Position numbers and translations under genes: made by a program
Shown here: one piece after another, positions 55,072-63,990 of the stretch
How the letters are laid out: each line of letters starts with the position of its first letter
Numbering within the stretch: position 1 is the first letter of the stretch
NCBI RefSeq assembly: GCF_014653785.1
Contig: NZ_BNAS01000003.1
Span: 262,117 to 326,116, forward strand
Length of the DNA stretch: 64,000 nucleotides
Direction: 5' to 3'
Origin: Promicromonospora soli
GTDB taxonomy: Bacteria; Actinomycetota; Actinomycetes; Actinomycetales; Cellulomonadaceae
The notes under the pieces: model-generated
The model's input: only the letters and a program-made list of their open reading frames with translations
Told to the model about the DNA's origin: nothing
Database searches by the model: none

Positions 55072-56548
55072 CGGTTCCTCCGAACCAGCCCGTCACTGCT
55101 GGGCGCAGGTTCTGGTAGATGTGCTTGGACTCCTGGTACTCGGCAAGGCCCGCGAGGCCGAGCTCCCGGCCGAACCCGGACTGCCCGTAGCCGCCCCACT
55201 CTGCCTGCGGCAGGTAGGGGTGGTAGTCGTTGATCCAGATGGTGCCGTGCCGCAGCCCGTTCGCCACCCGCTGTGCCTTCCCGGCGTCCTGCGTCCAGAC
55301 GGCCCCGGCGAGGCCGTAGATCGTGTCGTTGGCGATCTCGACAGCCTCTTCCTCGGAGCGGAAGGTCTCGACAGTGACGACGGGCCCGAACGCCTCGTCG
55401 ACGACGGCGGAGCTGCCGCGCCGGACGCCGTCGAGCACCGTGGGCAGGTAGTAGAAGCCCTGCTCCAGCTCGCCGGTGCCCCACTCGCCCCCGCAGCGGA
55501 CGACTGCGCCCTCCTCGACCGCCTTCGCCACGTACGCGGTGACCTTGTCCCGGTGCGCGGCGGAGATCAGCGGCCCGGTCTCGGCGGCGTCGTCGAACGG
55601 GCCGCCGAGACGGATCTCCCGGGCACGGCGCACCAGCTCGTCGACGAAGCGGTCGTGGATCGACTCCTCGACGATCAGCCGCGCACCCGCCGAGCAAACC
55701 TGCCCCGAGTGGACGAATGCGCCGTTGAGCGCGTTGTCCACGGCGGCGTCGAAGTCGGCGTCGGCGAAGATCACGTTCGGGTTCTTGCCGCCCAGCTCCA
55801 GGGCCACCTTCTTGACCGTCGCCGATGCGCTCGCCGCGATGATCCGTCCGGTGGCGAGGCCGCCGGTGAACGACACCAGGTCGACGTCCGGGTGGCTCGA
55901 CAGCGGGGCACCCGCCTCGGGGCCCGCACCCAGCACCAGGTTGGCCACGCCGGCCGGGACCCCGGCGTCGGAAAGGACCTCCATGAGCAGGACGGCGGTG
56001 TGCGGGGTGAGCTCGCTCGGCTTGAGCACGAAGGTGTTGCCCGCCGCGAGGCAGGGCGCCACCTTCCAGACGGCCTGCAGCAGCGGGTAGTTCCACGGCG
56101 AGATGAGGCCGCAGACCCCCACCGGCTCGTGCACCACACGGCTGAGCACGTCGGGGCTGCCGGCGTCGACGATCCGCCCGGCGTCGGCGCCCGCGAGCTT
56201 GGCGTACCAGCGGAAGCAAGCGATGCAGTCGTCCATGTCGATGCGGCTCTCGACCAGGCGCTTGCCCGTGTCGCGGGACTCGGCGAGCGCGAAGTCCTCG
56301 GCCCGCTCCGTCAGGAGGTCGGCCACGCGCTGCAGCAGCTCGCCGCGCTCCGGCGCGGTGGTCTCGCGCCACGGGCCGGCGTCGAAGGCGCGGCGCGCGG
56401 CGCGGATCGCACGCTCGGTGTCCGCGGCGGTGGCCTCGGACACCTCTGCGACGAGCGAGCCGTCCGCCGGGCAACGGATCTCACGGGTGCCGCCCGCGGC
56501 GGCCCCCTGCCAGGTGCCGTCGACGTACAGGGTTGTGGGTGTGCTCAT
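55064..56548 (-). CDS. betB: Betaine aldehyde dehydrogenase
   Basis: NAD(P)-dependent oxidation of betaine aldehyde to glycine betaine. 494 residues. WNYPLLQAVWKVAPCLAAGN binds cofactor; ALELGGKNPNVIFADAD carries Glu251; GQVCSAGARLIVEES carries catalytic Cys285. The start is ATG at 56548 with GGAG upstream. It lies 12 bp after betT and overlaps codA. With a full choline oxidase present, BetB may speed the second step. Confidence 0.93.
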   Translation of the reverse strand: MSTPTTLYVDGTWQGAAAGGTREIRCPADGSLVAEVSEATAADTERAIRAARRAFDAGPWRETTAPERGELLQRVADLLTERAEDFALAESRDTGKRLVESRIDMDDCIACFRWYAKLAGADAGRIVDAGSPDVLSRVVHEPVGVCGLISPWNYPLLQAVWKVAPCLAAGNTFVLKPSELTPHTAVLLMEVLSDAGVPAGVANLVLGAGPEAGAPLSSHPDVDLVSFTGGLATGRIIAASASATVKKVALELGGKNPNVIFADADFDAAVDNALNGAFVHSGQVCSAGARLIVEESIHDRFVDELVRRAREIRLGGPFDDAAETGPLISAAHRDKVTAYVAKAVEEGAVVRCGGEWGTGELEQGFYYLPTVLDGVRRGSSAVVDEAFGPVVTVETFRSEEEAVEIANDTIYGLAGAVWTQDAGKAQRVANGLRHGTIWINDYHPYLPQAEWGGYGQSGFGRELGLAGLAEYQESKHIYQNLRPAVTGWFGGTDD

Positions 56549-56560
56549 GGTGGTGCTCCG

Positions 56561-58654
56561 TCAGGCTTCGATCGGCTCGGTGTCGTGGGTCGGCGCGCTG
56601 CTCGCGTGCAGGAAGAGCAGGTGCCGCTCGTACTGGTCCAGGACGTCGGCGATGAGCTGCTCCTTGGCGTAGTCGGTGACGTCGTAGCCCTGAGTGCCCT
56701 CCGCGAGATGGACCTCGACGCGGAAGTACGTGTCGTCCTGGCCGGAGGTGTTCATACGGAACGTCGGCGTGGGGTGCGCCTGCGGCCACAGCGTGTACGT
56801 GAACGGTGCCTCGTCGCCGTGCTCGACGGTCAGGGTGAGGGCCGGCAGCCCGCTGTCGCCCACCGGGGCCTCGGTGCAGGACGTCGCGATGTCCTGCTCC
56901 TTCAGTGCCGCCGAGACCTCGGTGAGGGCGGGGCGCACGGTCTTGTCGATGAATCGCAGCGTGTGCCGTCGGTCGGGGAAGCTGACGAGCCGCGTGAGCC
57001 GCTGCCGCCATCCGGGCGCGCCCGCCGCCCCGGCGTGCGTGATTCGTCCGGACAGGCTTGAGGGCAGGGAGGTGCGCAGCGTGTCGAGCTTCTGGCCCTC
57101 GGTACGCAGCACCTTGTAGAGCGCGAGCATGACGCCGAACATCACCAAGGAGAAGGGCAGGCCCATGATGATCGTTCCGGACTGCAGCGTCGAGATGCCG
57201 CCCGCCAGCAGCATGCCCATCGTGAGGAGGCCGGTGGCGGCCGCCCAGAAGATGCGGAGCCAGATCGGCCCGTCGTCGCCCGCCTCGTGCAGCTTGGTGG
57301 TCAGGTGCGACAGGACGAGCGCACCCGAGTCGGCCGACGTCACGTAGAAGAGCAGCCCGATGAAGATGGCCAGGCCGATCGTCGCCGGCGCGGCGGGGAA
57401 CTGCTGGAGCAGGGTGAAGATGCCGGACGCCGGGTCGTTCATCGCGGCGTCGCCGAACGCGACGCCCTCGGCGCCGCCGTTCCGGATGTAGTCGAGCGCG
57501 CTGTTACCGAAGACCGACACCCACAGCAGCACGAAGACGAACGGGATGGTGAGCGTGCCGACCACGAACTGGCGGATGGTCCGGCCGCGCGAGATACGCG
57601 CGAGGAACAGGCCGACGAACGGCGCCCAGGCCACCCACCATGCCCAGAAGAAGAGCGTCCACGCGTTCATCCACTCGGTGGGCGCGTCGAACGCGTACGT
57701 GTTCAGCGTCATGCCCGGCAGCCGGGACACGTAGTCGCCGACGTTCATCACCAGCCCGTTGAACAGGAACGTCGTCTTGCCGGTGACGACGAGGAAGAGG
57801 ACCAGCAGCAGAGCGAGCACGACGTTCAGCTCGGACAGGCGCCGCACGCCACGCTGCACGCCCGAGACCACGGACAGCGTCGCCATCACGACGGCGAGCG
57901 CGAGCAGCGCCACCTGGGCGCCGACGCCGATCGGCACGCCGACCAGGTCGGAGAGCCCCCGGTTGAGCATCTCGACGCCGATGCCGAGGGTGGTGGCGAG
58001 GCCGAAGATAGTGCCGATCACGGCGGCGACGTCGACGGCGTCGCCGAGCTTGCCCCAGACGCGGTCGCCGAACAGCGGGTGCAGCACTGAGCGGATGCTC
58101 AGCGGCATGTTGCGCCGGTAGGCGAAGTAGGCGATGGCCATACCCATGAGGGCGTACATGCCCCAGCCGATGACGCCGTAGTGGAACAGCGTCCAGACGA
58201 TGGCCATCCGGGCGGCCTCGACGGTGCCGCCGTCGCCGACGGGCGGGGCCAGGTACTGGGTGGCGGGCTCGGCCACCGAGTAGAACATCAGGTCCGTGCC
58301 GATGCCCGCGGCGAACAGCATCGCGGACCAGGTGAAGAGGCCGAACTGCGGCTTGGACTGCTCCGGGCCAAGCTTGATGCGGCCGGCCCGGGACATGGCG
58401 ACGCCGATGACGAATACCAGGAACGCGGCCGCCGCGACGAAGTAGTAGGCGCCGAACCAGTCGGCGATCCAGGCCACGACGACGCCGATGTACTGCTCGG
58501 TCCGGGCCGGCCAGATCATCGCAGCCAGGCCCACCACGAGAATCAGGGTCGCCGACCCGAAGAACACGGGGGGATTGACCCTGCTGTGCGGGCGTTCTTC
58601 CGGTGGGCTGACGGTGGGCGTGGTCGGGCTCTCGGTCGTAGCCGGGGTACTCAT
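56561..58654 (-). CDS. betT: BCCT-family choline/betaine transporter
   Basis: 697 residues. Twelve membrane segments carry the BCCT signature WTLFFWAWWVAWAPFVGLF and RISRGRTIRQF. The C-terminal 130 residues are a soluble tail beginning near RTEGQKLDTLR, including Arg/Lys-rich and mixed segments that sense osmotic conditions in related BetT proteins. Choline is the likely substrate because betB and codA follow. The start is ATG at 58654 with AAGGAC five bases upstream. First gene of a three-gene operon. Confidence 0.92.
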   Translation of the reverse strand: MSTPATTESPTTPTVSPPEERPHSRVNPPVFFGSATLILVVGLAAMIWPARTEQYIGVVVAWIADWFGAYYFVAAAAFLVFVIGVAMSRAGRIKLGPEQSKPQFGLFTWSAMLFAAGIGTDLMFYSVAEPATQYLAPPVGDGGTVEAARMAIVWTLFHYGVIGWGMYALMGMAIAYFAYRRNMPLSIRSVLHPLFGDRVWGKLGDAVDVAAVIGTIFGLATTLGIGVEMLNRGLSDLVGVPIGVGAQVALLALAVVMATLSVVSGVQRGVRRLSELNVVLALLLVLFLVVTGKTTFLFNGLVMNVGDYVSRLPGMTLNTYAFDAPTEWMNAWTLFFWAWWVAWAPFVGLFLARISRGRTIRQFVVGTLTIPFVFVLLWVSVFGNSALDYIRNGGAEGVAFGDAAMNDPASGIFTLLQQFPAAPATIGLAIFIGLLFYVTSADSGALVLSHLTTKLHEAGDDGPIWLRIFWAAATGLLTMGMLLAGGISTLQSGTIIMGLPFSLVMFGVMLALYKVLRTEGQKLDTLRTSLPSSLSGRITHAGAAGAPGWRQRLTRLVSFPDRRHTLRFIDKTVRPALTEVSAALKEQDIATSCTEAPVGDSGLPALTLTVEHGDEAPFTYTLWPQAHPTPTFRMNTSGQDDTYFRVEVHLAEGTQGYDVTDYAKEQLIADVLDQYERHLLFLHASSAPTHDTEPIEA

Positions 58655-58742
58655 GGTGTCCTTCTTCGGGGGCTTTGGGCGGAACCCACCGTACAGGTAC
58701 CCGAAATTTCACCCGTTGCCGACGTGCTCGTTAAGACACGTC

Positions 58743-58776
58743 CCTGTCGAGACTCAGCCCTCGACAGGCTCGACCA
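58743..58776. repeat. Hairpin and dispersed repeat between mrp and betT
   Basis: CCTGTCGAG (58743-58751) pairs with CTCGACAGG (58760-58768). The right part, CTCGACAGGCTCGACCA (58760-58776), is the minus-strand form of the 21-bp repeat at 5145 and 61123. It lies after mrp on the minus strand and could end that transcript. Confidence 0.6.
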
Positions 58777-58788
58777 CCACGTTGCCGG

Positions 58789-59928
58789 TCAGACCGGCGC
58801 CAGCCCCAGGCTGCGGCCCGCCAGCCCGCGCTTGCGCCGCGCGAGCCCGCGGGCGACGTCGGCCAGCACCTTCGCCCCGGGCGAGTCGGGCGCCGTCAGG
58901 ACCACCGGTGTGCCGTTGTCCCCGCCCTCGCGGACGGCGACGTCGAGCGGCACCTGGCCGAGCAGCGGCACGTCCTTGCCCACTAGCTCGGTGAGCCGGG
59001 CCGAGACCTTCGCACCCCCGCCCGACCCGAAGACCTCGAGGCGGGTGCCGTCGGGCTGCTCCAGCCACGACATGTTCTCGATCACGCCCACCACGCCCTG
59101 CGACGTCTGGGTGGCCACGGCGCCGGCGCGCTCGGCGACCTCTGCGGCCGCCGCCTGCGGCGTCGTGACCACGAGGATCTCGGAGGACGGCAGCAGCTGC
59201 GCCACGGAGATGGCGATGTCGCCCGTACCGGGCGGCAGGTCGAGGAGCAGCACGTCCAGGTCGCCCCAGAACACGTCGGCGAGGAACTGCTCCAGCGCCC
59301 GGTGCAGCATCGGCCCGCGCCAGACGACGGGCTGCCCCGCCGGCACGAACATGCCGATCGAGACCACCTTGACCCCGTGGGCGATGGGCGGCAGCAGCAT
59401 GTTGTCGACGCGCGTCGGCTGCCGGTCCACACCCAGCATGCGGGGGATCGAGAAGCCGTAGATGTCGGCGTCGATGACGCCGACCGACAGGCCGTCCGCC
59501 GCCAGGGCCACCGCGAGGTTCGCCGTCACCGAAGACTTGCCCACGCCGCCCTTGCCCGACGCGACCGCGTACACCTTGGTCATCGAGCCCGGCTGCGAGA
59601 ACGGGATGACCGGGTCTCCGGCACCGCCGCGCAGCATCGACCGCAGGGAGGACCGCTGCTCGGGCGTCATCACGCCAAGCTCGACGTCGACGCCGGACAC
59701 GCCGTCGACGGCCGTCGCGGCCGCCGTCACGTCCCTGATCAGGGTCGACTTCATCGGACAGCCCGCGACGGTGAGGTCGACGCCGACGGCGACGTGCCCG
59801 CCGTCGGCCACGTCCACCGACCGGACCATGCCCAGGTCGGTGATGGGGCGCCGGATCTCGGGGTCGAGCACACCGGACAGCGCGTCACGTACGCGCGCCT
59901 CGATCGTGGGGGAGTCGACAGGGGTCAT
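58789..59928 (-). CDS. mrp: Mrp/NBP35-type Fe-S carrier ATPase
   Basis: 379 residues. N-terminal DUF59/FeS-assembly domain (about 8-85; ALSGVLDPEIRRPI), then a ParA-like ATPase with deviant Walker A GKGGVGKSS near 130 and DADIYGFSIPRMLG. The usual CxxC after ENMSW is absent (ENMSWLEQPDGTRLEVFGSG), so Fe-S binding between two subunits is doubtful. The start is ATG at 59928; TAAGAT (59940-59935) lies exactly 6 nt upstream, so the mRNA is leaderless. Confidence 0.9.
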   Translation of the reverse strand: MTPVDSPTIEARVRDALSGVLDPEIRRPITDLGMVRSVDVADGGHVAVGVDLTVAGCPMKSTLIRDVTAAATAVDGVSGVDVELGVMTPEQRSSLRSMLRGGAGDPVIPFSQPGSMTKVYAVASGKGGVGKSSVTANLAVALAADGLSVGVIDADIYGFSIPRMLGVDRQPTRVDNMLLPPIAHGVKVVSIGMFVPAGQPVVWRGPMLHRALEQFLADVFWGDLDVLLLDLPPGTGDIAISVAQLLPSSEILVVTTPQAAAAEVAERAGAVATQTSQGVVGVIENMSWLEQPDGTRLEVFGSGGGAKVSARLTELVGKDVPLLGQVPLDVAVREGGDNGTPVVLTAPDSPGAKVLADVARGLARRKRGLAGRSLGLAPV

Positions 59929-60048
59929 GGTTCGATCTTATTGGCCGGGTCCATAGGCTCTGGTACCAGGGGGTTATCTTCCGTGACGTTGCGTTGACGG
60001 TCAGTTGAAAACGGTACGCTGCGTCACCACCAAGGGTGAGGAGGCCCC

Positions 60049-62118
60049 ATGACCGAGCCACGCGTACCCGCGCGAGTTCGGCGTGTCGCCTCCGAGGACC
60101 AGGCGCGCGAGCTCGCCGCCGCCCTGCAGCGTCAGGGCCGCCGCTGGCCTGTCGTGGTCATCTCGACCCCGGCCGGGCACGACGGCCCCTACGTGGACCC
60201 GCAGCGGGTGCTCGACGACGTCGCCGGGCTCGCCGAGGTCGTGGTCATCCCCACGGGCGACGTGTCCTGGGCGTTCTCGTCAGGCATGCCGCCGGACACC
60301 CAGGTCTACGGCGGCGCCTCGCGGGTCTACGGGACCGACCTGGAGTGGGTGCACCAGCCGCGCCGGTCGCCCCTGCACTTCGCCTACTCCTCGGACGAGG
60401 ACGCGCGCGTACGCGAGCGGCTGGTCAGCGATGTCATGCGGTTCGCGGTGCGGGCCGGGATCGTTGGCGCGGCGCGGTCCGCCCCGGACGCGGCGATCAC
60501 GAACGGCAAGGTGCTGGGCGTGCTCGGCACGCGCGCCCTGGTCAGCACCGACGACGGCGGACAGGCGACGATCGCGGAGGAGCTGGTCTTCTCCGACGTG
60601 GCGCTGGCGCGCGTGCTCGCGCCGGGAATGCGGGTCACTGGCGTCCTGGACCAGGTGCGCCGGCTTCTCGACGTCCGCGGCATGCTGCCCGACGCCGACG
60701 CGTTGCGCCGGGCGGTGAGCACCACCTACCGCGTGGGCCAGGTGGTGCTCGGCCGGGTCGAGGACGTCGAGGACGACGCCGTCCGCATCGCCCTGGCGCC
60801 CGGCGTGCTGGTGCGCGTGCGGCGCGCGGAGATCACGGGCAACGACCTGGACCTGCTCAGCGACCTCTTCACCAGGGGCGAGGTGGTCGTGGCCCGCCGG
60901 GTGCCCGCGCCGCTCGACGGCCTGGCGCTGCGGCTGGACGACGTCGACGAGTCCGAGGAACAGCCCGTCCCCGCTGTCGCGCTGCTGGACGGCGGGCCGC
61001 CGTGGCTCGAGCCCCCTCAGGTCGAGCCCCCGCAGATCGAGCCGATGCGCATAGCGGTCACGCGGGTCGAGGCGCCGCTGCTCGAGGCCTCGCTGGTCGA
61101 GGGTCCGCTGGTCGAGCCCGCGCTGGTCGAGCTTGTCGAGACCGGGTCCGCGCGGGCCGGGGACGGCGGGACCGGCCCCGCGCCGTCGTCGACCGGTACC
61201 GCACCGCCCACGCCGGCCGACCTGTTCGGCGTCCGCACCAATGGCGATGCCGCGGAGCCGAACGACGGGAGCGCGGCGACCCGGGTGCGCGCGGCGAGCG
61301 TCGACACCGGGCCGGTCCCGACACTCCCGGGCGGCCAGCGGAAGCCGACGCCCGGGGACGTGGCCGCGTGGCACGCCGGCGGGCACGATGCCCTGCCGTC
61401 GCCCGCGGCGTCCGAGGCGCTGCCCGAGCCGACGGGGAAGGCGGCGCGCGACCTCAGCCTGTCCCTCGACGCCGCGAAGTCGCAGGTGGCCTCGCTGGCG
61501 AAGGAGCTGCTGGACGACAAGGTGAAGCGGCGCCAGGTCGAGCTGGAGGTCGACCGCCTGCTGGGGCGGGTCGGCGAGCTCACGGAACGACTCGAGCGCA
61601 GCGAGCGGCGCGCGGAGCAGCAGGCGACGGCCCTGCGCAAAGCGCGGCAGGAGGCCGCGCGGCTGCGCCGTCGCCTGGGCGACGCCGGGGTCGAGGTGCC
61701 CGAGGATCGGTACTTCCTCGACGACGAGGAGCAGCTCCGGTTCGAGGTGCTGGCCGAGTGGGCCCGGGCGATCCCCGCCGCGGAGAAGGCCGGGCGCCCG
61801 CTGGCCGACTACACGCTCGGCCCCCGCTTCCTTGCCTCCCTGACCGACGTCGAGGGCGTGAGCCACGACCGCGTGGTCTGGACGATCGTCATGGTGCTGA
61901 CCGGGCTGGCGCCCGAGATGAACGGCCTGCAGGTGCACCGCCTGCGCAGCGGCGCGGGCGGGGACGACCCGGTCCGGCCGCGCGAGGACGGCGCCATGTG
62001 CTGGCGGGTGTCGCTGCAGGTCAACACGCCGTCGGCCCGCAGGCTGCACTACTGGAAGCTGCCCGGCGGGGCCTACGAGCTGTCGCGCGTGGTGCTCCAC
62101 GACGATGTCGAGCCCTGA
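60049..62118 (+). CDS. Large multidomain protein of unknown function
   Basis: 689 residues, not recognised. An N-terminal alpha/beta domain (about 30-140: WPVVVISTPAGHDGPYVDP, AGLAEVVVIPTGD, then VYGGASRVYG at 86-95). A beta-rich S1/OB-like segment (227-262: YRVGQVVLGRVEDVEDDAVR). A Pro/Glu/Val-rich linker (310-460) encoded partly by a dispersed repeat. A strong coiled coil (about 465-550: RRQVELEVDRLLGRVGELTE, then LERSERRAEQQATALRKARQ). A compact C-terminal domain (560-689, ending with RRLHYWKLPGG). The nucleic-acid-like S1/OB fold and coiled coil suggest RNA or DNA contact, but that is inference. ATG at 60049 with GGAGG upstream; the 3' end overlaps the DUF1003 gene by 46 bp. Confidence 0.8.
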   Translation: MTEPRVPARVRRVASEDQARELAAALQRQGRRWPVVVISTPAGHDGPYVDPQRVLDDVAGLAEVVVIPTGDVSWAFSSGMPPDTQVYGGASRVYGTDLEWVHQPRRSPLHFAYSSDEDARVRERLVSDVMRFAVRAGIVGAARSAPDAAITNGKVLGVLGTRALVSTDDGGQATIAEELVFSDVALARVLAPGMRVTGVLDQVRRLLDVRGMLPDADALRRAVSTTYRVGQVVLGRVEDVEDDAVRIALAPGVLVRVRRAEITGNDLDLLSDLFTRGEVVVARRVPAPLDGLALRLDDVDESEEQPVPAVALLDGGPPWLEPPQVEPPQIEPMRIAVTRVEAPLLEASLVEGPLVEPALVELVETGSARAGDGGTGPAPSSTGTAPPTPADLFGVRTNGDAAEPNDGSAATRVRAASVDTGPVPTLPGGQRKPTPGDVAAWHAGGHDALPSPAASEALPEPTGKAARDLSLSLDAAKSQVASLAKELLDDKVKRRQVELEVDRLLGRVGELTERLERSERRAEQQATALRKARQEAARLRRRLGDAGVEVPEDRYFLDDEEQLRFEVLAEWARAIPAAEKAGRPLADYTLGPRFLASLTDVEGVSHDRVVWTIVMVLTGLAPEMNGLQVHRLRSGAGGDDPVRPREDGAMCWRVSLQVNTPSARRLHYWKLPGGAYELSRVVLHDDVEP
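61123..61143 (+). repeat. Dispersed 21-bp repeat inside coding sequence
   Basis: Matches 5145-5165 at 20 of 21 bases. In frame it encodes part of the linker LVELVETG of the 689-residue protein; three further CTGGTCGAG/CTGCTCGAG copies precede it (61078-61125), giving a repeating (LVE) pattern. Confidence 0.65.
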
Positions 62119-62597
62119 CCGCGGTCCTTCTCCTCCAGCTCCTCCAGGAGGTTGCGGATCTCCGACCGCACGAAGTCGCGCGTGGCGACCTCCGACAGGG
62201 CGATCCGCAGCGCAGCCATCTCGCGCGCGAGGTACTCCGTGTCGGCAAGGTTGCGTTCGCCACGCTGCCGGTCCTGCTCGGCCGTGACGCGGTCGCGGTC
62301 GTCCTGCCGGTTCTGCGCCAGCAGGATCAGCGGGGCCGCGTAGCTCGCCTGCAGCGAGAGCATCAGCGTGAGCGCCGTGAAGCCGTTGGCGGCACTGTCG
62401 AACCGCAGGTGCTCGGGCCCCCAGGCGTTCCACGTGAGCCAGATGATGCAGAACACCGTGAGATAGATGAGGAACCGGGGCGTGCCGAGGAACCGGGCGA
62501 TGGCCTCGGTGGCCTTCCCGACGGCGTCCTGGTCCATCCGGATCCGGGGGACCAGGGTGCGGCGCTGCGCGAGCGGGGTGTCGAGGCGGTCAGCCAC
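62073..62597 (-). CDS. DUF1003 membrane protein
   Basis: A 174-residue protein with two membrane segments (about 42-60, LIYLTVFCIIWLTWNAW, and 70-95), then a charged, coiled-coil-like cytoplasmic tail. FLGTPRFLIYLTVFCIIWL and NAWGPEHLRFD are diagnostic of DUF1003. The start is GTG at 62597, overlapping the end of the MgtE_N/CBS gene by 8 bp, so the two are coupled. It runs 46 bp into the convergent gene's 3' end. Function unknown; frequently paired with MgtE_N proteins in actinobacteria. Confidence 0.87.
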   Translation of the reverse strand: MADRLDTPLAQRRTLVPRIRMDQDAVGKATEAIARFLGTPRFLIYLTVFCIIWLTWNAWGPEHLRFDSAANGFTALTLMLSLQASYAAPLILLAQNRQDDRDRVTAEQDRQRGERNLADTEYLAREMAALRIALSEVATRDFVRSEIRNLLEELEEKDRGQGSTSSWSTTRDSS

Positions 62598-63924
62598 GGG
62601 TCACCCCCCGTCGGCCCGACTGCTGCCGTCCGGACTCCGGCCGTGAGGACGGGGCGGACTGGGCGGCGATCGCCTCCATGCGTTCGTCGTCGCTGCCCCG
62701 CCAGTTGTCCGGGAGGATGTGGTCCAGCACGTCGTCGACGGTGACCACCCCGAGCAGCCGGCGTTGCGCGTCGAGCACCGGAAGAGCGAGCAGGTCGTAG
62801 GCCGCGAGCAGGCGCGTCACCTGACCCACCGACGCGTCGGGGGTCAGCCACTCGGTCTCGGTGTCCAGCACGGACGCGACCGCGGCATGCGGCGGCTCGC
62901 GCAGCAGCCGCTGGAAGTGCGCGACGCCGAGGAACCGCCCCGTCGGCGTCTCCAGCGGGGGCCGCACCACGAACACCATCGAGGCCAGGGCGGGCGGCAG
63001 CTCGGCGCGCCTGATCGACGCCAGGGCGGTCGCGATGGTGTCGTCGGCGCCGAGGATGACCGGCTCCGTCGTCATCAGACCACCCGCCGTGTCCTCGGCA
63101 TACTCCAGCAGGCGCCGGACGTCGGCGGCCTCCTCCGGCTCCATGAGGTTGAGCAGCTGGGCGGCCTGCTCGACGGGCAGCTCGTTCAGGAGGTCGGCGG
63201 CGTCGTCCGGCTCCATGGCCTCCAGCACGTCGGCCGCGCGGTCACGGTCCAGGCCCGACAGGATCGCCACCTGGGCGTCCTCCGGGAGCTCCTCCAGCAC
63301 GTCGGCGAGGCGCTCGTCGGTGAGCGCGCCGGCGACCTCCAGCCGACGGGCAGCCCCCAGGTCGCGGATCACGTCCGCGAGGTCGGCCGCACGCATGTCC
63401 TCGTACGCTTCCAGCAGACGAGCCGCGCCCTGGGACGCCGACCGGGTGGTGAGGTCCTGCACGGCATCCACCGGCACGGTCAGGGTGGAGCCGCGGCGGA
63501 ACGGGCCCGCCCCCCGTCCCGAACGACGCCGCACGAACAGCTGGTCCACCAGCCAGTCGCCGGTGCGCTGCCGCGCTATCGAGACGTCCTCGATCGTGAC
63601 CTCGCCCGAACCGTCCTTGAGCTGGACGCGGCGGTCCAGCAGCTCGCCCAGCACCAAGGACTCCATCGCCCGCTGCTCGAACCGGCGCATGTTGACCAGG
63701 CCGGTGCTGATCACCTGGCCCGCGTCGATACTCGTCACGCGCGTGAGGGGAAGGAAGACGCGGCGTCGGCCCGGGACCTCGACCACCAGGCCCACCGCGC
63801 GCGGCGCACCCTTGGCCCGGACCAGCACGACGACGTCCCGAACCCGGCCCACCTGGTCCCCGATGGGGTCGAAGACCGCGGTGCCGGCCAGACGTGCGAC
63901 AAAAACCCTGGTGCTGGCGCTCAC
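62590..63924 (-). CDS. PRC-barrel / MgtE_N / CBS protein without membrane domain
   Basis: 444 residues. A PRC-barrel-like N-terminus (about 1-170), the MgtE intracellular N domain (about 180-280; ADVLEELPEDAQVAILSGLD, DDAADLLNELP), then two CBS domains (about 290-420). The C-terminal Mg2+ channel of MgtE is absent, so this is a sensor or regulatory version, perhaps acting on the overlapping DUF1003 protein. GGGGTGACCC sequence at the 3' end is shared with the DUF1003 start. The start codon at 63924 is ATG-like in frame with a possible ribosome site further upstream. Confidence 0.85.
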   Translation of the reverse strand: MSASTRVFVARLAGTAVFDPIGDQVGRVRDVVVLVRAKGAPRAVGLVVEVPGRRRVFLPLTRVTSIDAGQVISTGLVNMRRFEQRAMESLVLGELLDRRVQLKDGSGEVTIEDVSIARQRTGDWLVDQLFVRRRSGRGAGPFRRGSTLTVPVDAVQDLTTRSASQGAARLLEAYEDMRAADLADVIRDLGAARRLEVAGALTDERLADVLEELPEDAQVAILSGLDRDRAADVLEAMEPDDAADLLNELPVEQAAQLLNLMEPEEAADVRRLLEYAEDTAGGLMTTEPVILGADDTIATALASIRRAELPPALASMVFVVRPPLETPTGRFLGVAHFQRLLREPPHAAVASVLDTETEWLTPDASVGQVTRLLAAYDLLALPVLDAQRRLLGVVTVDDVLDHILPDNWRGSDDERMEAIAAQSAPSSRPESGRQQSGRRGVTRG

Positions 63925-63990
63925 GCAGGTCAGCCTACGGCCCGGGGTTGCGGCACGCTCCTCGCCACTTCTGCCCCGGTAGGGGAGACT

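Noticed and set aside
60049-62118. SepH/DUF3071 cell-division protein
   Set aside because: No SepH N-terminal signature; the four-part layout does not fit.
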